From Pseudorhodoplanes sp. (GTDB lineage: Bacteria; Pseudomonadota; Alphaproteobacteria; Rhizobiales; Xanthobacteraceae), in NCBI GenBank assembly GCA_019187085.1, contig JABARS010000001.1:1-64000 (forward strand): DNA of 64,000 nt, given 5' to 3'. The position numbers were made by a program, and so were the translations under genes. Shown piece by piece: positions 19,347 through 29,342 of this stretch (its first letter is position 1; the number at the start of each line of letters is the position of its first letter). The notes beneath the pieces are model-generated. The model saw only the letters and a program-made list of their open reading frames with translations, did no database searches and was not told where the DNA came from.

Positions 19347-20663
19347 ATGAGCCTCGGTGTGTCCATCGGCGACGGCACGGGCAAGGGCCTCGACCCGCAT
19401 CCGCTGCGGGCGGCGGTGCTCGGCGAGGTCCATGCCCGCCCCTTCACCGCGATCGCGACGCCGGCGCGGATCCTGCTGTTCGCATTCCAGACCGGCAACG
19501 AAAGCGCGCAGGCCGACCGCGCCGTGCTCGAGGCGCTGTGCAGCGCGCGCGGCTGCAACCCGCCGAAAGCCTCCGAGCGCCATCACCGCGTCAGCTTCGG
19601 CGCGACCACGCTGCGTTGGGAGCAGCATTCGGAATTCACCACCTATACCTGGGAGTTGCCGGCCGACCCGGGCGCGGCGCCCTTCCACCCGGCCGCGACC
19701 ATGCTCGCCTCGCCGATGGGCCAGATCGCCCAGCCGGGTCCGCTCCTTGTCGCGACCGACCTGCATCTCGTGGCCGAAAACGGCGAGCGCACCGCGCCGG
19801 AGCGGCTGTTCGACCGCGCCAGCCTCGCCGCTGCGGAAAACTCCGACGGCACCGCGCTCTATGCCACCGACTTCCAGCCCGATCCGGCGGGCTTCGTGCG
19901 CATCCTCGTCGTCGATTGCGGGCTCGGCGCCGAGCGCGCCGGCGCGCTGGTGCAGCGCGTGCTCGAGATCGAGACGTACCGGATCTTTGCGCTGCTCGGC
20001 CTGCCGGAAGCGCAGCGGCTCGCGCCCGCGGTGCGGCGGATCGAGCGGCGGCTCGCCGAGGTCACCGAGGAGATGCGCAAGGCCGAGGCGCTCGCCGACA
20101 ACCGCCACCTGCTCGACGAACTGACCGCGCTCGCCGCGGAACTGGAGGCCGGCGCGGTCGGCAGCCTCTACCGGTTCGGCGCCAGCCGCGCCTATAACGA
20201 GATCGTGCATCTGCGCCTGAACACGATCGGCGAGCGCAAGGTCGGCGGCCTGCCGACCTGGACGGCGTTCCTGGCGCGGCGGATGTCGCCGGCGGTCCGC
20301 ACCTGCGTCACCACCGAGGAGCGCCAGGCCAATCTGTCGCGCAAGCTCGCGCGCGCCGCCAACCTTCTGCGTACGCGCGTCGATGTCGCGCTCGAGCAGC
20401 AGAACCAGGATCTGCTGATGGCCATGAACGCGCGCACGCGCATGCAGCTTCGCCTGCAGGCGACCGTCGAAGGCCTCTCGGTCGCCGCCATCACCTATTA
20501 TGTCGTCGGGCTGTTCGGCTATCTGGTCAAGGGCGCGCACGATTCGCAATGGCTGCACGCCGAGCCGTCGCTCCTGACCGGGCTGTTCGTGCCGCTCGCG
20601 GCGCTTGCGATCTGGTATGTCGTGCGGCGCGTGCGCAAGCGCCATGTCGATCCCGGCGAATGA
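19347..20663 (+). CDS. DUF3422 family protein
   Basis: This 438-residue protein of unknown function is recognised as DUF3422 by its overall sequence, such as HPLRAAVLGEVHARPF near the start and RLQATVEGLSVAAITYYVVG near the end. The N-terminal 330 residues are soluble and rich in charged helices. Two transmembrane segments lie near the C-terminus (about 372-392 and 405-425), and it ends in a basic tail (RRVRKRHVDPGE). A large cytoplasmic domain anchored from its C-terminus is therefore likely. It shares strand and close spacing with the thioesterase gene and converges with aroE. Confidence 0.8.
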   Translation: MSLGVSIGDGTGKGLDPHPLRAAVLGEVHARPFTAIATPARILLFAFQTGNESAQADRAVLEALCSARGCNPPKASERHHRVSFGATTLRWEQHSEFTTYTWELPADPGAAPFHPAATMLASPMGQIAQPGPLLVATDLHLVAENGERTAPERLFDRASLAAAENSDGTALYATDFQPDPAGFVRILVVDCGLGAERAGALVQRVLEIETYRIFALLGLPEAQRLAPAVRRIERRLAEVTEEMRKAEALADNRHLLDELTALAAELEAGAVGSLYRFGASRAYNEIVHLRLNTIGERKVGGLPTWTAFLARRMSPAVRTCVTTEERQANLSRKLARAANLLRTRVDVALEQQNQDLLMAMNARTRMQLRLQATVEGLSVAAITYYVVGLFGYLVKGAHDSQWLHAEPSLLTGLFVPLAALAIWYVVRRVRKRHVDPGE

Positions 20664-20681
20664 GGCGAACGTGGCGTCCGC

Positions 20682-21524
20682 TCAGGCCGGCTTGGTGAGG
20701 TCGGCTTCCACCAGCGCCCGCAATTCCGGCGTCACCTCTGGCGTCACGCCGAACCACAGCGAAAATCCGCGCACCGCCTGATGCAGCAGCATGCCGAGCC
20801 CGTCGGCATGGCGCAGACCGCGCGTACTCGCCTTGCGGATGAGATCGGTCAGCAGCGGCGCATAGACGAGATCGCATACGACCGCGCTTGCGGGCAGATC
20901 GTCGAGCGCGATCTCGAGCGGCGGCTGGCCCTGCATGCCGAGCGTCGTGGTGTTGACCAGAAGGCCGGCGCTCCGCATGAGGCCGCCGAGCTCGTCCCAG
21001 GCTGCGGGCCTGACCTTCGGCCCGAAACGCTCGCGCAGCGCTTCGGCGCGCTCGGGCGTGCGGTTGACGACGCGGATCGCCGGGATGTCGCGCGCGATCA
21101 GGCTGAACACGACGCTGCGCGCCGCGCCGCCGGCGCCGAGCACGAGCGCGGTTTCGAGGTCGCGGTCCCAGCCCGGCGTCGCCGCATCGAGATTGGCGAG
21201 AAAGCCTTCGACGTCGGTGTTGGTCGCGCGCAGCACGCCCTCGTCGAACCACAGCGTGTTAGCCGCCCCCACCACCTGCGCGCGCTCGTCAGGCGCCGAC
21301 AGGCCGAGCACGCGCTCCTTGTGCGGCAGCGTCACGTTGGCGCCGGCATAGCCGCGCTCGGCCAGTTCCTTGACGAAACCGTCGAACTCTTCCGGCGGCA
21401 CCGCCTCGCGCCGGTATTCGCCGGCGACCTGGTATTTCCCGATCCAGTAATTGTGGATGAGCGGCGAGCGCGAGTGCTCGACCGGCCAGCCGATCACACA
21501 GGCCGCACGGATGTCTTCGGTCAT
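20682..21524 (-). CDS. aroE: Shikimate dehydrogenase
   Basis: This enzyme reduces 3-dehydroshikimate to shikimate with NADPH in the aromatic amino-acid pathway. The 280-residue protein shows the shikimate-binding HSRSPLIHN, the catalytic Lys69 (NVTLPHKE) and Asp104 (TNTDVEG), and the nucleotide loop VLGAGGAARSV. Its ATG overlaps the stop of the upstream hpaR-like gene by four bases (ATGA), so it is translated with the tail of the homoprotocatechuate cluster. That placement is odd: in many Hyphomicrobiales aroE sits with coaE and dnaQ. Confidence 0.95.
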   Translation of the reverse strand: MTEDIRAACVIGWPVEHSRSPLIHNYWIGKYQVAGEYRREAVPPEEFDGFVKELAERGYAGANVTLPHKERVLGLSAPDERAQVVGAANTLWFDEGVLRATNTDVEGFLANLDAATPGWDRDLETALVLGAGGAARSVVFSLIARDIPAIRVVNRTPERAEALRERFGPKVRPAAWDELGGLMRSAGLLVNTTTLGMQGQPPLEIALDDLPASAVVCDLVYAPLLTDLIRKASTRGLRHADGLGMLLHQAVRGFSLWFGVTPEVTPELRALVEADLTKPA

Positions 21525-22066
21525 CGACCTCTTTTAGCAGACGGCATGGCGCGCTTTGCAGCAAAATTTTTCGGCACGCCGGTAATTTTCCCCGCTTCCC
21601 TTTGCGGCGATGTTCCCGACAATGTGCGGATGACATCGTCGAGCACGGCATAGACGGCCTCGAGCCGCTCGGTGCCTATTTCGCGGGTAATCGCCGCATA
21701 AATGGCCTCCGATTCCGGCGCGACATCCGCAAACAGCTGCCGCCCGCGCGGGGCGAGCGAAACAATGACGCGGCGCTGGTCCTCCCGGCTGGTCCGCCGG
21801 CGCAACAGGCCCTCGTCTTCCAGCCGCGGCAGGATGCGCGAGAGCGAGGCCGGATGGATGCAGCAGCGCGCGCCCAGTTCCATCATGTCGAGCTCGGCGA
21901 CCTCGTTGAGCGCGCGCACGATGCGCCATTGCTGGTCGGTCAGCCCGTGCGCGTGCAGGTGCGGACGAAAGCGCGCCATCACGATCTCGCGCGCGCGCAT
22001 GAGCTGCATCGGCAGCGAGCGCTCGAACGGCCGCATCGGGCCGGCCCTGCCGCGCGCGCGCGTCAT
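21521..22066 (-). CDS. hpaR: MarR-family regulator, HpaR-like
   Basis: This 181-residue winged-helix repressor is counted from the ATG that overlaps the previous stop (ATGA); an internal Met (22036) would give 171. RPFERSLPMQLMRAREIVM, DQQWRIVRALNE and ELGARCCIHPASLSRILPRLE are characteristic of HpaR, which represses homoprotocatechuate meta-cleavage genes and is released by pathway substrates. The cluster around it carries exactly those genes. A 14-bp palindrome between the divergent operons is its probable operator. The C-terminus is basic (KRAMPSAKRGR) and longer than usual. It is co-transcribed with the FAH and DapA-like genes upstream. Confidence 0.85.
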   Translation of the reverse strand: MTRARGRAGPMRPFERSLPMQLMRAREIVMARFRPHLHAHGLTDQQWRIVRALNEVAELDMMELGARCCIHPASLSRILPRLEDEGLLRRRTSREDQRRVIVSLAPRGRQLFADVAPESEAIYAAITREIGTERLEAVYAVLDDVIRTLSGTSPQREAGKITGVPKNFAAKRAMPSAKRGR

Positions 22067-22920
22067 GTCTCCGCCACGACCGCGTTGCTCAGCACGCCGA
22101 TCTGCGGCACCGCGACCTCCACGACGTCGCCGGGCGCAAGCCAGCGCGGCGGATCGAAGCGCGCGCCGGCACCGGTCGGCGTGCCGGTGACGATCAGGTC
22201 GCCGGGCTTGAGCGTGGTGAAGGTCGTGATGTAGGCGATCAGGTCGGCGAACGAAAAGATCAGGTTGGCCGTGGTGTCGTCCTGGCGGACCTCGCCGTTG
22301 ACTTTGGTCGTCAGATGCAGCGGCGTCGCAAGGTCGATCTCGTCGGCGGTCACGATCCAGGGACCGAGGCTGCCGGAGCGGTCGAAATTCTTGCCCTGCG
22401 TGACGTTGAACTTGCCGTGCCGCAGCCAGTCGCGCACGCTGCCTTCGTTGCACAATGTGTAGCCGACCACGTGCTCGAGCGCGCGACCGGCGGGAATGTG
22501 CCGGCCTTCGCGTCCGATCACCAGCACGATCTCGCCCTCGTAATCGAGCTGCGCGGAGACGCTCGGGCGCACGATCGGCTGGCCGTGGCCGACGAACGAG
22601 CCGGGCGTGCGGAAGAACAGGCTCGGATGTTTGGGCAGCTCCGAACCGTCCTTGTATTCGGCATTGCGGTTGGCGTAGTTGACGCCTACGCACAATATCT
22701 TCTCCGGCAGCACGACAGGCGGCAGCAACTCGACCTCGCCGAGCGGCAGATCGGGGCGCACGCCCTCGGCCGCCGCCTTCACCTCATCGAGCGCGTGCGC
22801 ACGCAGCACGTCGAGCAGCGTGTGATGGCGCGGCAGGCGCGAACGCAGATCGACGACCGCCTCGTCCGCGACGACGCCGTAGCTCTCGCGGCCGCGATGC
22901 ATGTAGCTTGCAAGCTTCAT
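22063..22920 (-). CDS. Fumarylacetoacetate hydrolase family protein (HpaG-like)
   Basis: This 285-residue enzyme has the FAH fold. The first 70 residues form a small N-terminal domain. The catalytic domain includes KILCVGVNYANRNAEY and the metal-binding DYEGEIVLVIGREG, with further conserved sequence to TGTPTGAGAR. In homoprotocatechuate degradation such enzymes decarboxylate 5-oxo-pent-3-ene-1,2,5-tricarboxylate and isomerise the product (HpaG), which fits the neighbouring hpaF, hpaE and hpaD. Other family members hydrolyse acylpyruvates or hydrate 2-oxo-dienoates, so it could instead supply the hydratase step. It overlaps both neighbours by four bases. Confidence 0.85.
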   Translation of the reverse strand: MKLASYMHRGRESYGVVADEAVVDLRSRLPRHHTLLDVLRAHALDEVKAAAEGVRPDLPLGEVELLPPVVLPEKILCVGVNYANRNAEYKDGSELPKHPSLFFRTPGSFVGHGQPIVRPSVSAQLDYEGEIVLVIGREGRHIPAGRALEHVVGYTLCNEGSVRDWLRHGKFNVTQGKNFDRSGSLGPWIVTADEIDLATPLHLTTKVNGEVRQDDTTANLIFSFADLIAYITTFTTLKPGDLIVTGTPTGAGARFDPPRWLAPGDVVEVAVPQIGVLSNAVVAET

Positions 22921-23834
22921 TCCGCCACCCTGAGCCCGGAGAGAAGGCCCGCGCGCGCCAGGACGCCGTCAAGGCGCTTCTCCAGCTCGGGCGTCGCCGG
23001 CACCATCGGCAGCCGATGCTCGTTCGCCGGAATGATGCCGAGACGCTTCGCCATATATTTCATCGGGATCGGATTGGTGTCATAGAACACCGCCTTGTTG
23101 ATCTCGTGCAGGCGGTGATGCAGGTCGCGCGCGGTCTTCAGGTCGCCGCGCCACACCGCCTCGCACATCTCGGCGAGCGGGCCGGGGCGGATGTTGCCGA
23201 CCGCATTCATCAGCCCGCAGGCGCCGACCGCCATCATCGGGAACGACAGATCCTCGAGCCCGACAAAAATCCTGAAATCGTGCCCGACCGCGGCAAAGCA
23301 TTCGCTGACGAAATCGAGATCGGGCGAGGCGTGCTTCATGCCGACGAAATTCGGCGACTGGTCCTTCAGCGCCTTGACGGTGTCGATGGTGACGTTGATC
23401 GCGGCGCGGCCGGGGATGTGATAGATCATCCACGGCGTCGCATGTCCGCGCATGACCTCGAGATAATACTGCACCATGCCGCGCTGCGGCGGACGGCTGT
23501 AATAGGGCGTGACGATCAGCAGCGCGTCCGCGCCGGCTTTCGCCGCGTGGTCGGTGAGCGCCTTCGTTTCGGCGAGCGACTGCGAGCCGGTGGCGGCCAC
23601 GACCGGCACGCGCCCGCGCACGACTTCGATCGCAAAGGTGACCAGCCGGTTGCGCTCCTCGACCGTCAGCGAGGCGGGTTCTGCGGTCGTGCCGTTGACC
23701 AGCACGCCGTGCGAGCCCTGCGTGATCTGCATCTCCAGCAGCCGGCCATAGGTGTCGTAGTCGACCGCGCCGTCGCGGAAGGGCGTGATCAGCGGGGGGA
23801 TCGAACCTTTCAGGCGATCGGGCACAGGCGCCAT
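22917..23834 (-). CDS. DapA-family class I aldolase/lyase
   Basis: This 305-residue TIM-barrel protein belongs to the dihydrodipicolinate synthase / N-acetylneuraminate lyase family. The Schiff-base Lys167 (FVGMKHASPD) and catalytic Tyr138 (MIYHIPGR) are intact, as is the TPYYSRP segment. It is first in a three-gene minus-strand run facing hpaF, so it probably acts in the same pathway rather than in lysine synthesis. One possibility is cleavage of 4-hydroxy-2-oxoheptanedioate in place of HpaI, which is not seen here. That role is inferred from context only. Confidence 0.82.
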   Translation of the reverse strand: MAPVPDRLKGSIPPLITPFRDGAVDYDTYGRLLEMQITQGSHGVLVNGTTAEPASLTVEERNRLVTFAIEVVRGRVPVVAATGSQSLAETKALTDHAAKAGADALLIVTPYYSRPPQRGMVQYYLEVMRGHATPWMIYHIPGRAAINVTIDTVKALKDQSPNFVGMKHASPDLDFVSECFAAVGHDFRIFVGLEDLSFPMMAVGACGLMNAVGNIRPGPLAEMCEAVWRGDLKTARDLHHRLHEINKAVFYDTNPIPMKYMAKRLGIIPANEHRLPMVPATPELEKRLDGVLARAGLLSGLRVAE

Positions 23835-23898
23835 GACGTCGTCTCTCCCTCCGGCCGCGGCGCCACCGGTCTTGACGCCGGGCCTCGCGCCGCAGATG

Positions 23899-23912
23899 AT
23901 TAACATGTTAAT
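23899..23912. promoter_or_regulatory. 14-bp palindromic operator (probable HpaR site)
   Basis: ATTAACATGTTAAT is a perfect palindrome. It lies 65 bp from the start codon of the minus-strand operon (23834) and 65 bp from that of the plus-strand operon (23977). MarR-family repressors bind palindromes of this kind, and an hpaR-like gene is in the cluster. Confidence 0.7.
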
Positions 23913-23976
23913 GGTCTGCCGGGGTTGCGTCAACGCCGCAGGCCGCACGGGCGAAGGACGCCGGGAGAAGCACGCC

Positions 23977-24356
23977 ATGCCGCACATCATCGTCGAATAT
24001 TCGGCCAATCTCGACCACCGCATCGATGCCGGCAAGCTCGTCGCCGACCTGCATCAGGCGGTGATCGACAGCGGCATCGCCGAGGTGGCCGCGATCCGCA
24101 CGCGCGCGGAGCGCCGCGACGCCTTCAAGGTCGCCGACGGCGCGCCCGACAACGCCTTCGTGCATGTGGTGATGCGCCTGCGCACCGGGCGCACGAAGGA
24201 GGTGCTGCAGCGCATGGCCGACACCCTGCTCGCCGCGACCGACCGCAACCTGCAGGCGGCCTATGCCATCCATCCGGTCGCGATCACCGTCGAGATGGAG
24301 GAGATCAGCAACCTCACCGTCCGCAAGAACACGATCCGCGAGAAGGAACGTACGGC

Positions 24357-24360
<4 letters not shown>
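23977..24360 (+). CDS. hpaF: 5-carboxymethyl-2-hydroxymuconate delta-isomerase
   Basis: This 127-residue tautomerase-superfamily enzyme begins MPHIIVEYSANL; after Met removal Pro1 is the catalytic base. It isomerises 5-carboxymethyl-2-hydroxymuconate to the oxo form after the aldehyde has been oxidised. The sequence matches the CHMI type in length and in the conserved N-terminal strand. It is first in the plus-strand operon, and its stop overlaps the GTG start of the next gene (GTGA). The operator-like palindrome is 65 bp upstream. Confidence 0.9.
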
Positions 24361-25886
<1,526 letters not shown>

Positions 25887-25910
25887 CATGGCGACGGCCG
25901 AAGCATGCGG

Positions 25911-25997
25911 CCGCCCTTCGCTCTTCAGGATGAGGTCATCGTTCCTTGAACCTCATGATGAGGAGCCGGGCGAAGCCCGACGTCCTGAACCATGAGG
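25911..25997. repeat. Paired palindromic repeat, family 1
   Basis: A degenerate half-unit (CTTCGCTCTTCAGGATGAGG, about 25911-25936) is followed by a unit at 25951-25997 with arms CCTCATGATGAGGAG / GTCCTGAACCATGAGG around GGGCGAAGCCC. The pair lies within the hpa operon between hpaE and hpaD, so it would be transcribed. Confidence 0.75.
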
Positions 25998-26017
25998 CCC
26001 CGACAGCGAGAGAAGCC

Positions 26018-27001
26018 ATGCCCGTCGTGAAGCTGAACCTCAATCCGCCGTTCAATGTGGTGCGCGCGAGCCATGTCGAACTTGGCGTGCGCGACCTCGG
26101 CCGCTCGCGCGCCTTCTATGTCGATTGCCTCGGCTATCTGGTCAGCGACGAGACCAAGGACGCGCTCTATCTGCGCGCGGTCGAGGAGCGCAACCACCAT
26201 TCGATCGTGCTGCGCCGGGCGCCGGAGCCGCGCGTCGACACGCTCGGCCTGAAAGTCGCGAGCGAGGAAGACCTCGACCGCGCCGCCTTCTGGTTCGCGC
26301 GCAAGGGACTGCCGAACGCCTTTCCCGAGATTGCGCATCAGGGCCGCACGCTGCGCACCGCCGACGCGCTCGGCATGCCGCTCGACCTCTACTTCCGCAT
26401 GGACCAGTCGGAATGCATGCTGCGCAGGTATGCCGAATACAAGGGCGCGCGCATCCAGCGCATCGACCACATCAACTGCTTCACGCCCGACGTGCAGGCG
26501 TCCTACGAATTCTACAACGAGATGGGCTTCCGCCTGACCGAATATACCGAGACCGACGGCGACGACGCCAGGCTCTGGGCGGTGTGGATGCATCGCAAGG
26601 GCAACGTGCATGACATGGCCTTCACCAACGGACGCGGTCCGCGCCTGCACCATATCGGGGTCTGGACCGCGAGCGCGCTCGACATCCTGCACATCTGCGA
26701 CGTCATGGCCTCGTCCGGCTTCCTTGCCAACATGGAGCGCGGGCCGGGCCGGCACGGTATCTCCAACGCCTTCTTCCTCTACACGCGCGATCCCGACGGC
26801 CACCGCGTCGAACTGTTCACGTCCGATTATCTCACCGTCGATCCCGATCTCGAGCCGCTGCGCTGGTCGCTGCGCGATCCGCAGCGCCAGACGCTGTGGG
26901 GCCAGCCGGCGCCGAAATCCTGGTTCGAGGAAGGCTCGGCCTTCACCGGAGTGCCGTTGCGCGAACCGGTGCTGGAGGCGCAGCCGATCGTGGCGCGGTA
27001 A
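26018..27001 (+). CDS. hpaD: 3,4-dihydroxyphenylacetate 2,3-dioxygenase
   Basis: This 327-residue extradiol dioxygenase has the two-module glyoxalase fold and opens the ring of homoprotocatechuate. The metal ligands are His151 (RIDHIN), His212 (RLHHIG) and Glu265 (HRVELF), in near-perfect register with the well-studied glyoxalase-type HPCD enzymes. The C-terminal extension past residue 280 is also typical. The start MPVVKLNLNPPFNVVRASHVE (ATG 26018) was chosen over an upstream frame that runs through the palindromic repeat. It is the key reaction of the cluster. Confidence 0.94.
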   Translation: MPVVKLNLNPPFNVVRASHVELGVRDLGRSRAFYVDCLGYLVSDETKDALYLRAVEERNHHSIVLRRAPEPRVDTLGLKVASEEDLDRAAFWFARKGLPNAFPEIAHQGRTLRTADALGMPLDLYFRMDQSECMLRRYAEYKGARIQRIDHINCFTPDVQASYEFYNEMGFRLTEYTETDGDDARLWAVWMHRKGNVHDMAFTNGRGPRLHHIGVWTASALDILHICDVMASSGFLANMERGPGRHGISNAFFLYTRDPDGHRVELFTSDYLTVDPDLEPLRWSLRDPQRQTLWGQPAPKSWFEEGSAFTGVPLREPVLEAQPIVAR

Positions 27002-27020
27002 GCAGGCAACGAAACCCCAC

Positions 27021-27146
27021 CCTTCGAGACGCCCGCCGCGCTTCGCGCGCGGGCTCCTCAGGATGAGGTTTCGTTTATCTCTGCGGCAGGCTAATAAGCG
27101 GTTCTCATCCTGAGGAGCGCCCGCAGGGCGCGTCTCGAAGGATGAG
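27021..27146. repeat. Paired palindromic repeat, family 1
   Basis: Two units face each other across a 35-bp spacer. Unit 27021-27068 has arms CCTTCGAGACG / CTCCTCAGGATGAGG, and unit 27104-27146 has perfect arms CTCATCCT / AGGATGAG around GCGCCCGCAGGGCGC. They separate hpaD from the 2-hydroxyacid dehydrogenase gene. Confidence 0.88.
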
Positions 27147-27170
27147 GGCCGCCTGATCAGACCGCGCCCC

Positions 27171-28079
27171 ATGAAATCCCTCTTCATCGACTGCAATGAC
27201 CAGCTCACACCCGTCTTCGCGCGCGTGCACCGCGCCGACGATCCGCCGATCGAGGTCAACCGCGCGCCGTTCGCAGCCGAAGACCTGCCGCGCCTGCTCG
27301 CCGGCTATGCGGTGTGCATCGACGACCATTCCTACATGCCCACGCCCGCGATCGCGCAATGCCGCGACCTCAGGCACATCGTGTTCCTGGGCACGGGCGC
27401 CGCGAGCTACATGAACATCGCCGAGCTGAACGCGCTCGGCATTGCCGTCCACACCATCAAGGGCTACGGCGACACCGCCGTCGCCGAGCACACGGTGGCG
27501 CTGATGTTCGCGGCCGCGCGCGACCTTGCGCGCATGGACCGCGGCGTGCGCGCCGGAATCTGGACGCCGCGCAAAGGCGTGCAGCTTCACGGCAAGACGC
27601 TCGGCCTGATCGGCATCGGCGGCATCGGGCGCGAGGTCGCGCGCATCGCCAAGGGCATCGGCATGCAGGTGATCGCCTATAACCGCTCGACGCTCGCCGA
27701 GGCGCCCTGCGCCATGGTCGACCTCGACGACCTGCTCGCCCATTCCGACATCGTCTCGCTGCACCTGACGCTCGGCGAGGAGACGCGCGGCTTCCTCGGC
27801 CCCGCCCGCCTCGCGCGCATGAAGAAGGGCGTCATCCTCGTCAACACCGCGCGCGGGGCGCTGGTCGACGAGGCGGCGATGCTCGAGGCGCTGCGCAGCG
27901 GACAGATCGCGCACGCCGCGCTCGACGTCTTCCATGCCGAGCCGCTCTCCGCCGACCATCCCCTCGCCGGCATGGACAATGTCACGCTGTCCGCGCACGC
28001 GGCTTTCCGCACGCAGGAAGCCTCCGAGACGCTGCTGCGGCGCGCGATCGACATCGTGTGCAGGATTTCGGCGGCCTGA
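27171..28079 (+). CDS. D-2-hydroxyacid dehydrogenase family protein
   Basis: This 302-residue NAD(P)-dependent enzyme resembles phosphoglycerate and glyoxylate/hydroxypyruvate reductases. It has the nucleotide loop GLIGIGGIGREVA (about 144-156), the catalytic Arg in NTARGALVDE, the Glu in FHAEPL and the His in LSAHAAFRT. It lacks ACT or other regulatory domains. It follows hpaD on the same strand after a repeat pair, so it may belong to the aromatic operon, reducing or oxidising a 2-oxo/2-hydroxy intermediate, or it may be independent. The substrate is not readable. Confidence 0.88.
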   Translation: MKSLFIDCNDQLTPVFARVHRADDPPIEVNRAPFAAEDLPRLLAGYAVCIDDHSYMPTPAIAQCRDLRHIVFLGTGAASYMNIAELNALGIAVHTIKGYGDTAVAEHTVALMFAAARDLARMDRGVRAGIWTPRKGVQLHGKTLGLIGIGGIGREVARIAKGIGMQVIAYNRSTLAEAPCAMVDLDDLLAHSDIVSLHLTLGEETRGFLGPARLARMKKGVILVNTARGALVDEAAMLEALRSGQIAHAALDVFHAEPLSADHPLAGMDNVTLSAHAAFRTQEASETLLRRAIDIVCRISAA

Positions 28080-28126
28080 AACTTTCTCCGGCCGGCGGCG
28101 TTGGTTCCGGCCCGGAGGAGGAATCC

Positions 28127-29194
28127 ATGTCCGAAACCAGAACCCGTCCCGCCGTCGCCGGCCACGGCGCCGCGCTTCTGCCCTCGGTCGCGGTCGACAG
28201 CTACAATGTCGAGATCAAGGACGACGAGGGCTTCCTCGGCGACCGCGCCAACAAGGGGGCGTTCGCGGACATCATCGAGAACTGGCGCAAGCCTCTGCGC
28301 AAGGCCGGCGCCGACCCGTTCGGCGACAAGCCGACCGAAGACCTGTCGAAAAAGGCGCTCGACGGCCTGCTCAATAACGGCGACGCCGAAGCCGCCGGCA
28401 TCGTGCAGGGCGCGATCGAGGATTTCTCGCAGGAACTCGCGCTCGTGATCCGGCGCTTCCTCAAGCTCAAGGCTTGGGCCGGCACCGAGCGCATCGTGAT
28501 CGGCGGCGGCTTCCGGGCGAGCCGGGTCGGCGAGCTGGTGATCGGGCGTACCGCCGTGATCCTGAAGGCGGACGGGATCAGGACCGACCTCGTTCCGGTG
28601 CGCAACGACCCCGACGAAGCCGGCCTGCTCGGCGCGGCGCATCTCGCCCCCGCTTGGATGTTCAAGGCGCACGACGCGATCCTGGCGGTGGATATCGGCG
28701 GCACCAATATCCGCGCCGGCGTCGTCGACCTCAACCTCAAAAAGAAGGACGACCTGTCGCGCGCCAGCGTCTGGAAGTTCGAGCTGTGGCGGCATGCCGA
28801 CGAGGAGGACGTCAAGCGCGCGGACGCGGTGGCGAACCTCGCCGCCATGCTCAAGCGCCTGATCGCGCGCGCGCAGAAGGAGAAGATCAAGCTTGCGCCC
28901 TTCATCGGCGTCGGCTGCCCCGGCAAGATCGAGCCGGACGGCGCGATCGACCGCGGCGCCCAGAACCTGCCGGGCAACTGGGAATCGAGCCGCTTCAACC
29001 TGCCGCTCGCGCTCGGCGAAGCGATCCCGAAAATCGGCGACGACGACACCGCCATCGTGCTGCACAATGACGCCGTGGTGCAGGGCCTGAGCGAGGCGCC
29101 GTTCATGCAGGATGTCGCCCACTGGGGCGTGCTGACGATCGGCACCGGGCTCGGCAATGCGCGCTTCACCAACCGCAGCGCCATGGAAGACTGA
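28127..29194 (+). CDS. ROK-family protein with circularly permuted motif order
   Basis: This 355-residue protein carries the motifs of the ROK sugar-kinase/actin-like ATPase fold in an unusual order. The adenosine-type motif IVIGGGF, normally near the C-terminus, is at 123-129. The first phosphate loop DIGGTNIR, normally at the N-terminus, is at 189-196. GCPG (263-266), NDA (314-316, candidate catalytic Asp315) and the second phosphate loop TIGTGLG (337-343) follow, almost at the C-terminus. The zinc motif CxCGxxGC of typical ROK proteins is absent. I recall similar long forms annotated simply as ROK. A GGAGGAGGAA ribosome-binding site precedes the ATG. Function unknown, perhaps a kinase. Confidence 0.85.
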   Translation: MSETRTRPAVAGHGAALLPSVAVDSYNVEIKDDEGFLGDRANKGAFADIIENWRKPLRKAGADPFGDKPTEDLSKKALDGLLNNGDAEAAGIVQGAIEDFSQELALVIRRFLKLKAWAGTERIVIGGGFRASRVGELVIGRTAVILKADGIRTDLVPVRNDPDEAGLLGAAHLAPAWMFKAHDAILAVDIGGTNIRAGVVDLNLKKKDDLSRASVWKFELWRHADEEDVKRADAVANLAAMLKRLIARAQKEKIKLAPFIGVGCPGKIEPDGAIDRGAQNLPGNWESSRFNLPLALGEAIPKIGDDDTAIVLHNDAVVQGLSEAPFMQDVAHWGVLTIGTGLGNARFTNRSAMED

Positions 29195-29215
29195 GCATGG
29201 GAAGACTGAGCATGG
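29182..29215. repeat. Tandem duplication across a stop codon
   Basis: CATGGAAGACTGAG (29182-29195), CATGGGAAGACTGAG (29196-29210) and a third partial CATGG (29211-29215) are tandem copies. The first contains the last codons and TGA of the ROK-like gene. Confidence 0.85.
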
Positions 29216-29342
29216 CGCGTTGCGGCGCCCGGGTTACGCCGCGGATACGGCATGCTGCGCAATCGGGCCGCAGCGGAAGTGATTGACGGCCGCCGCGTCC
29301 CGCCCCCAGAATAAGAAAAAACAAAACTTCCGGGGAGGATGG

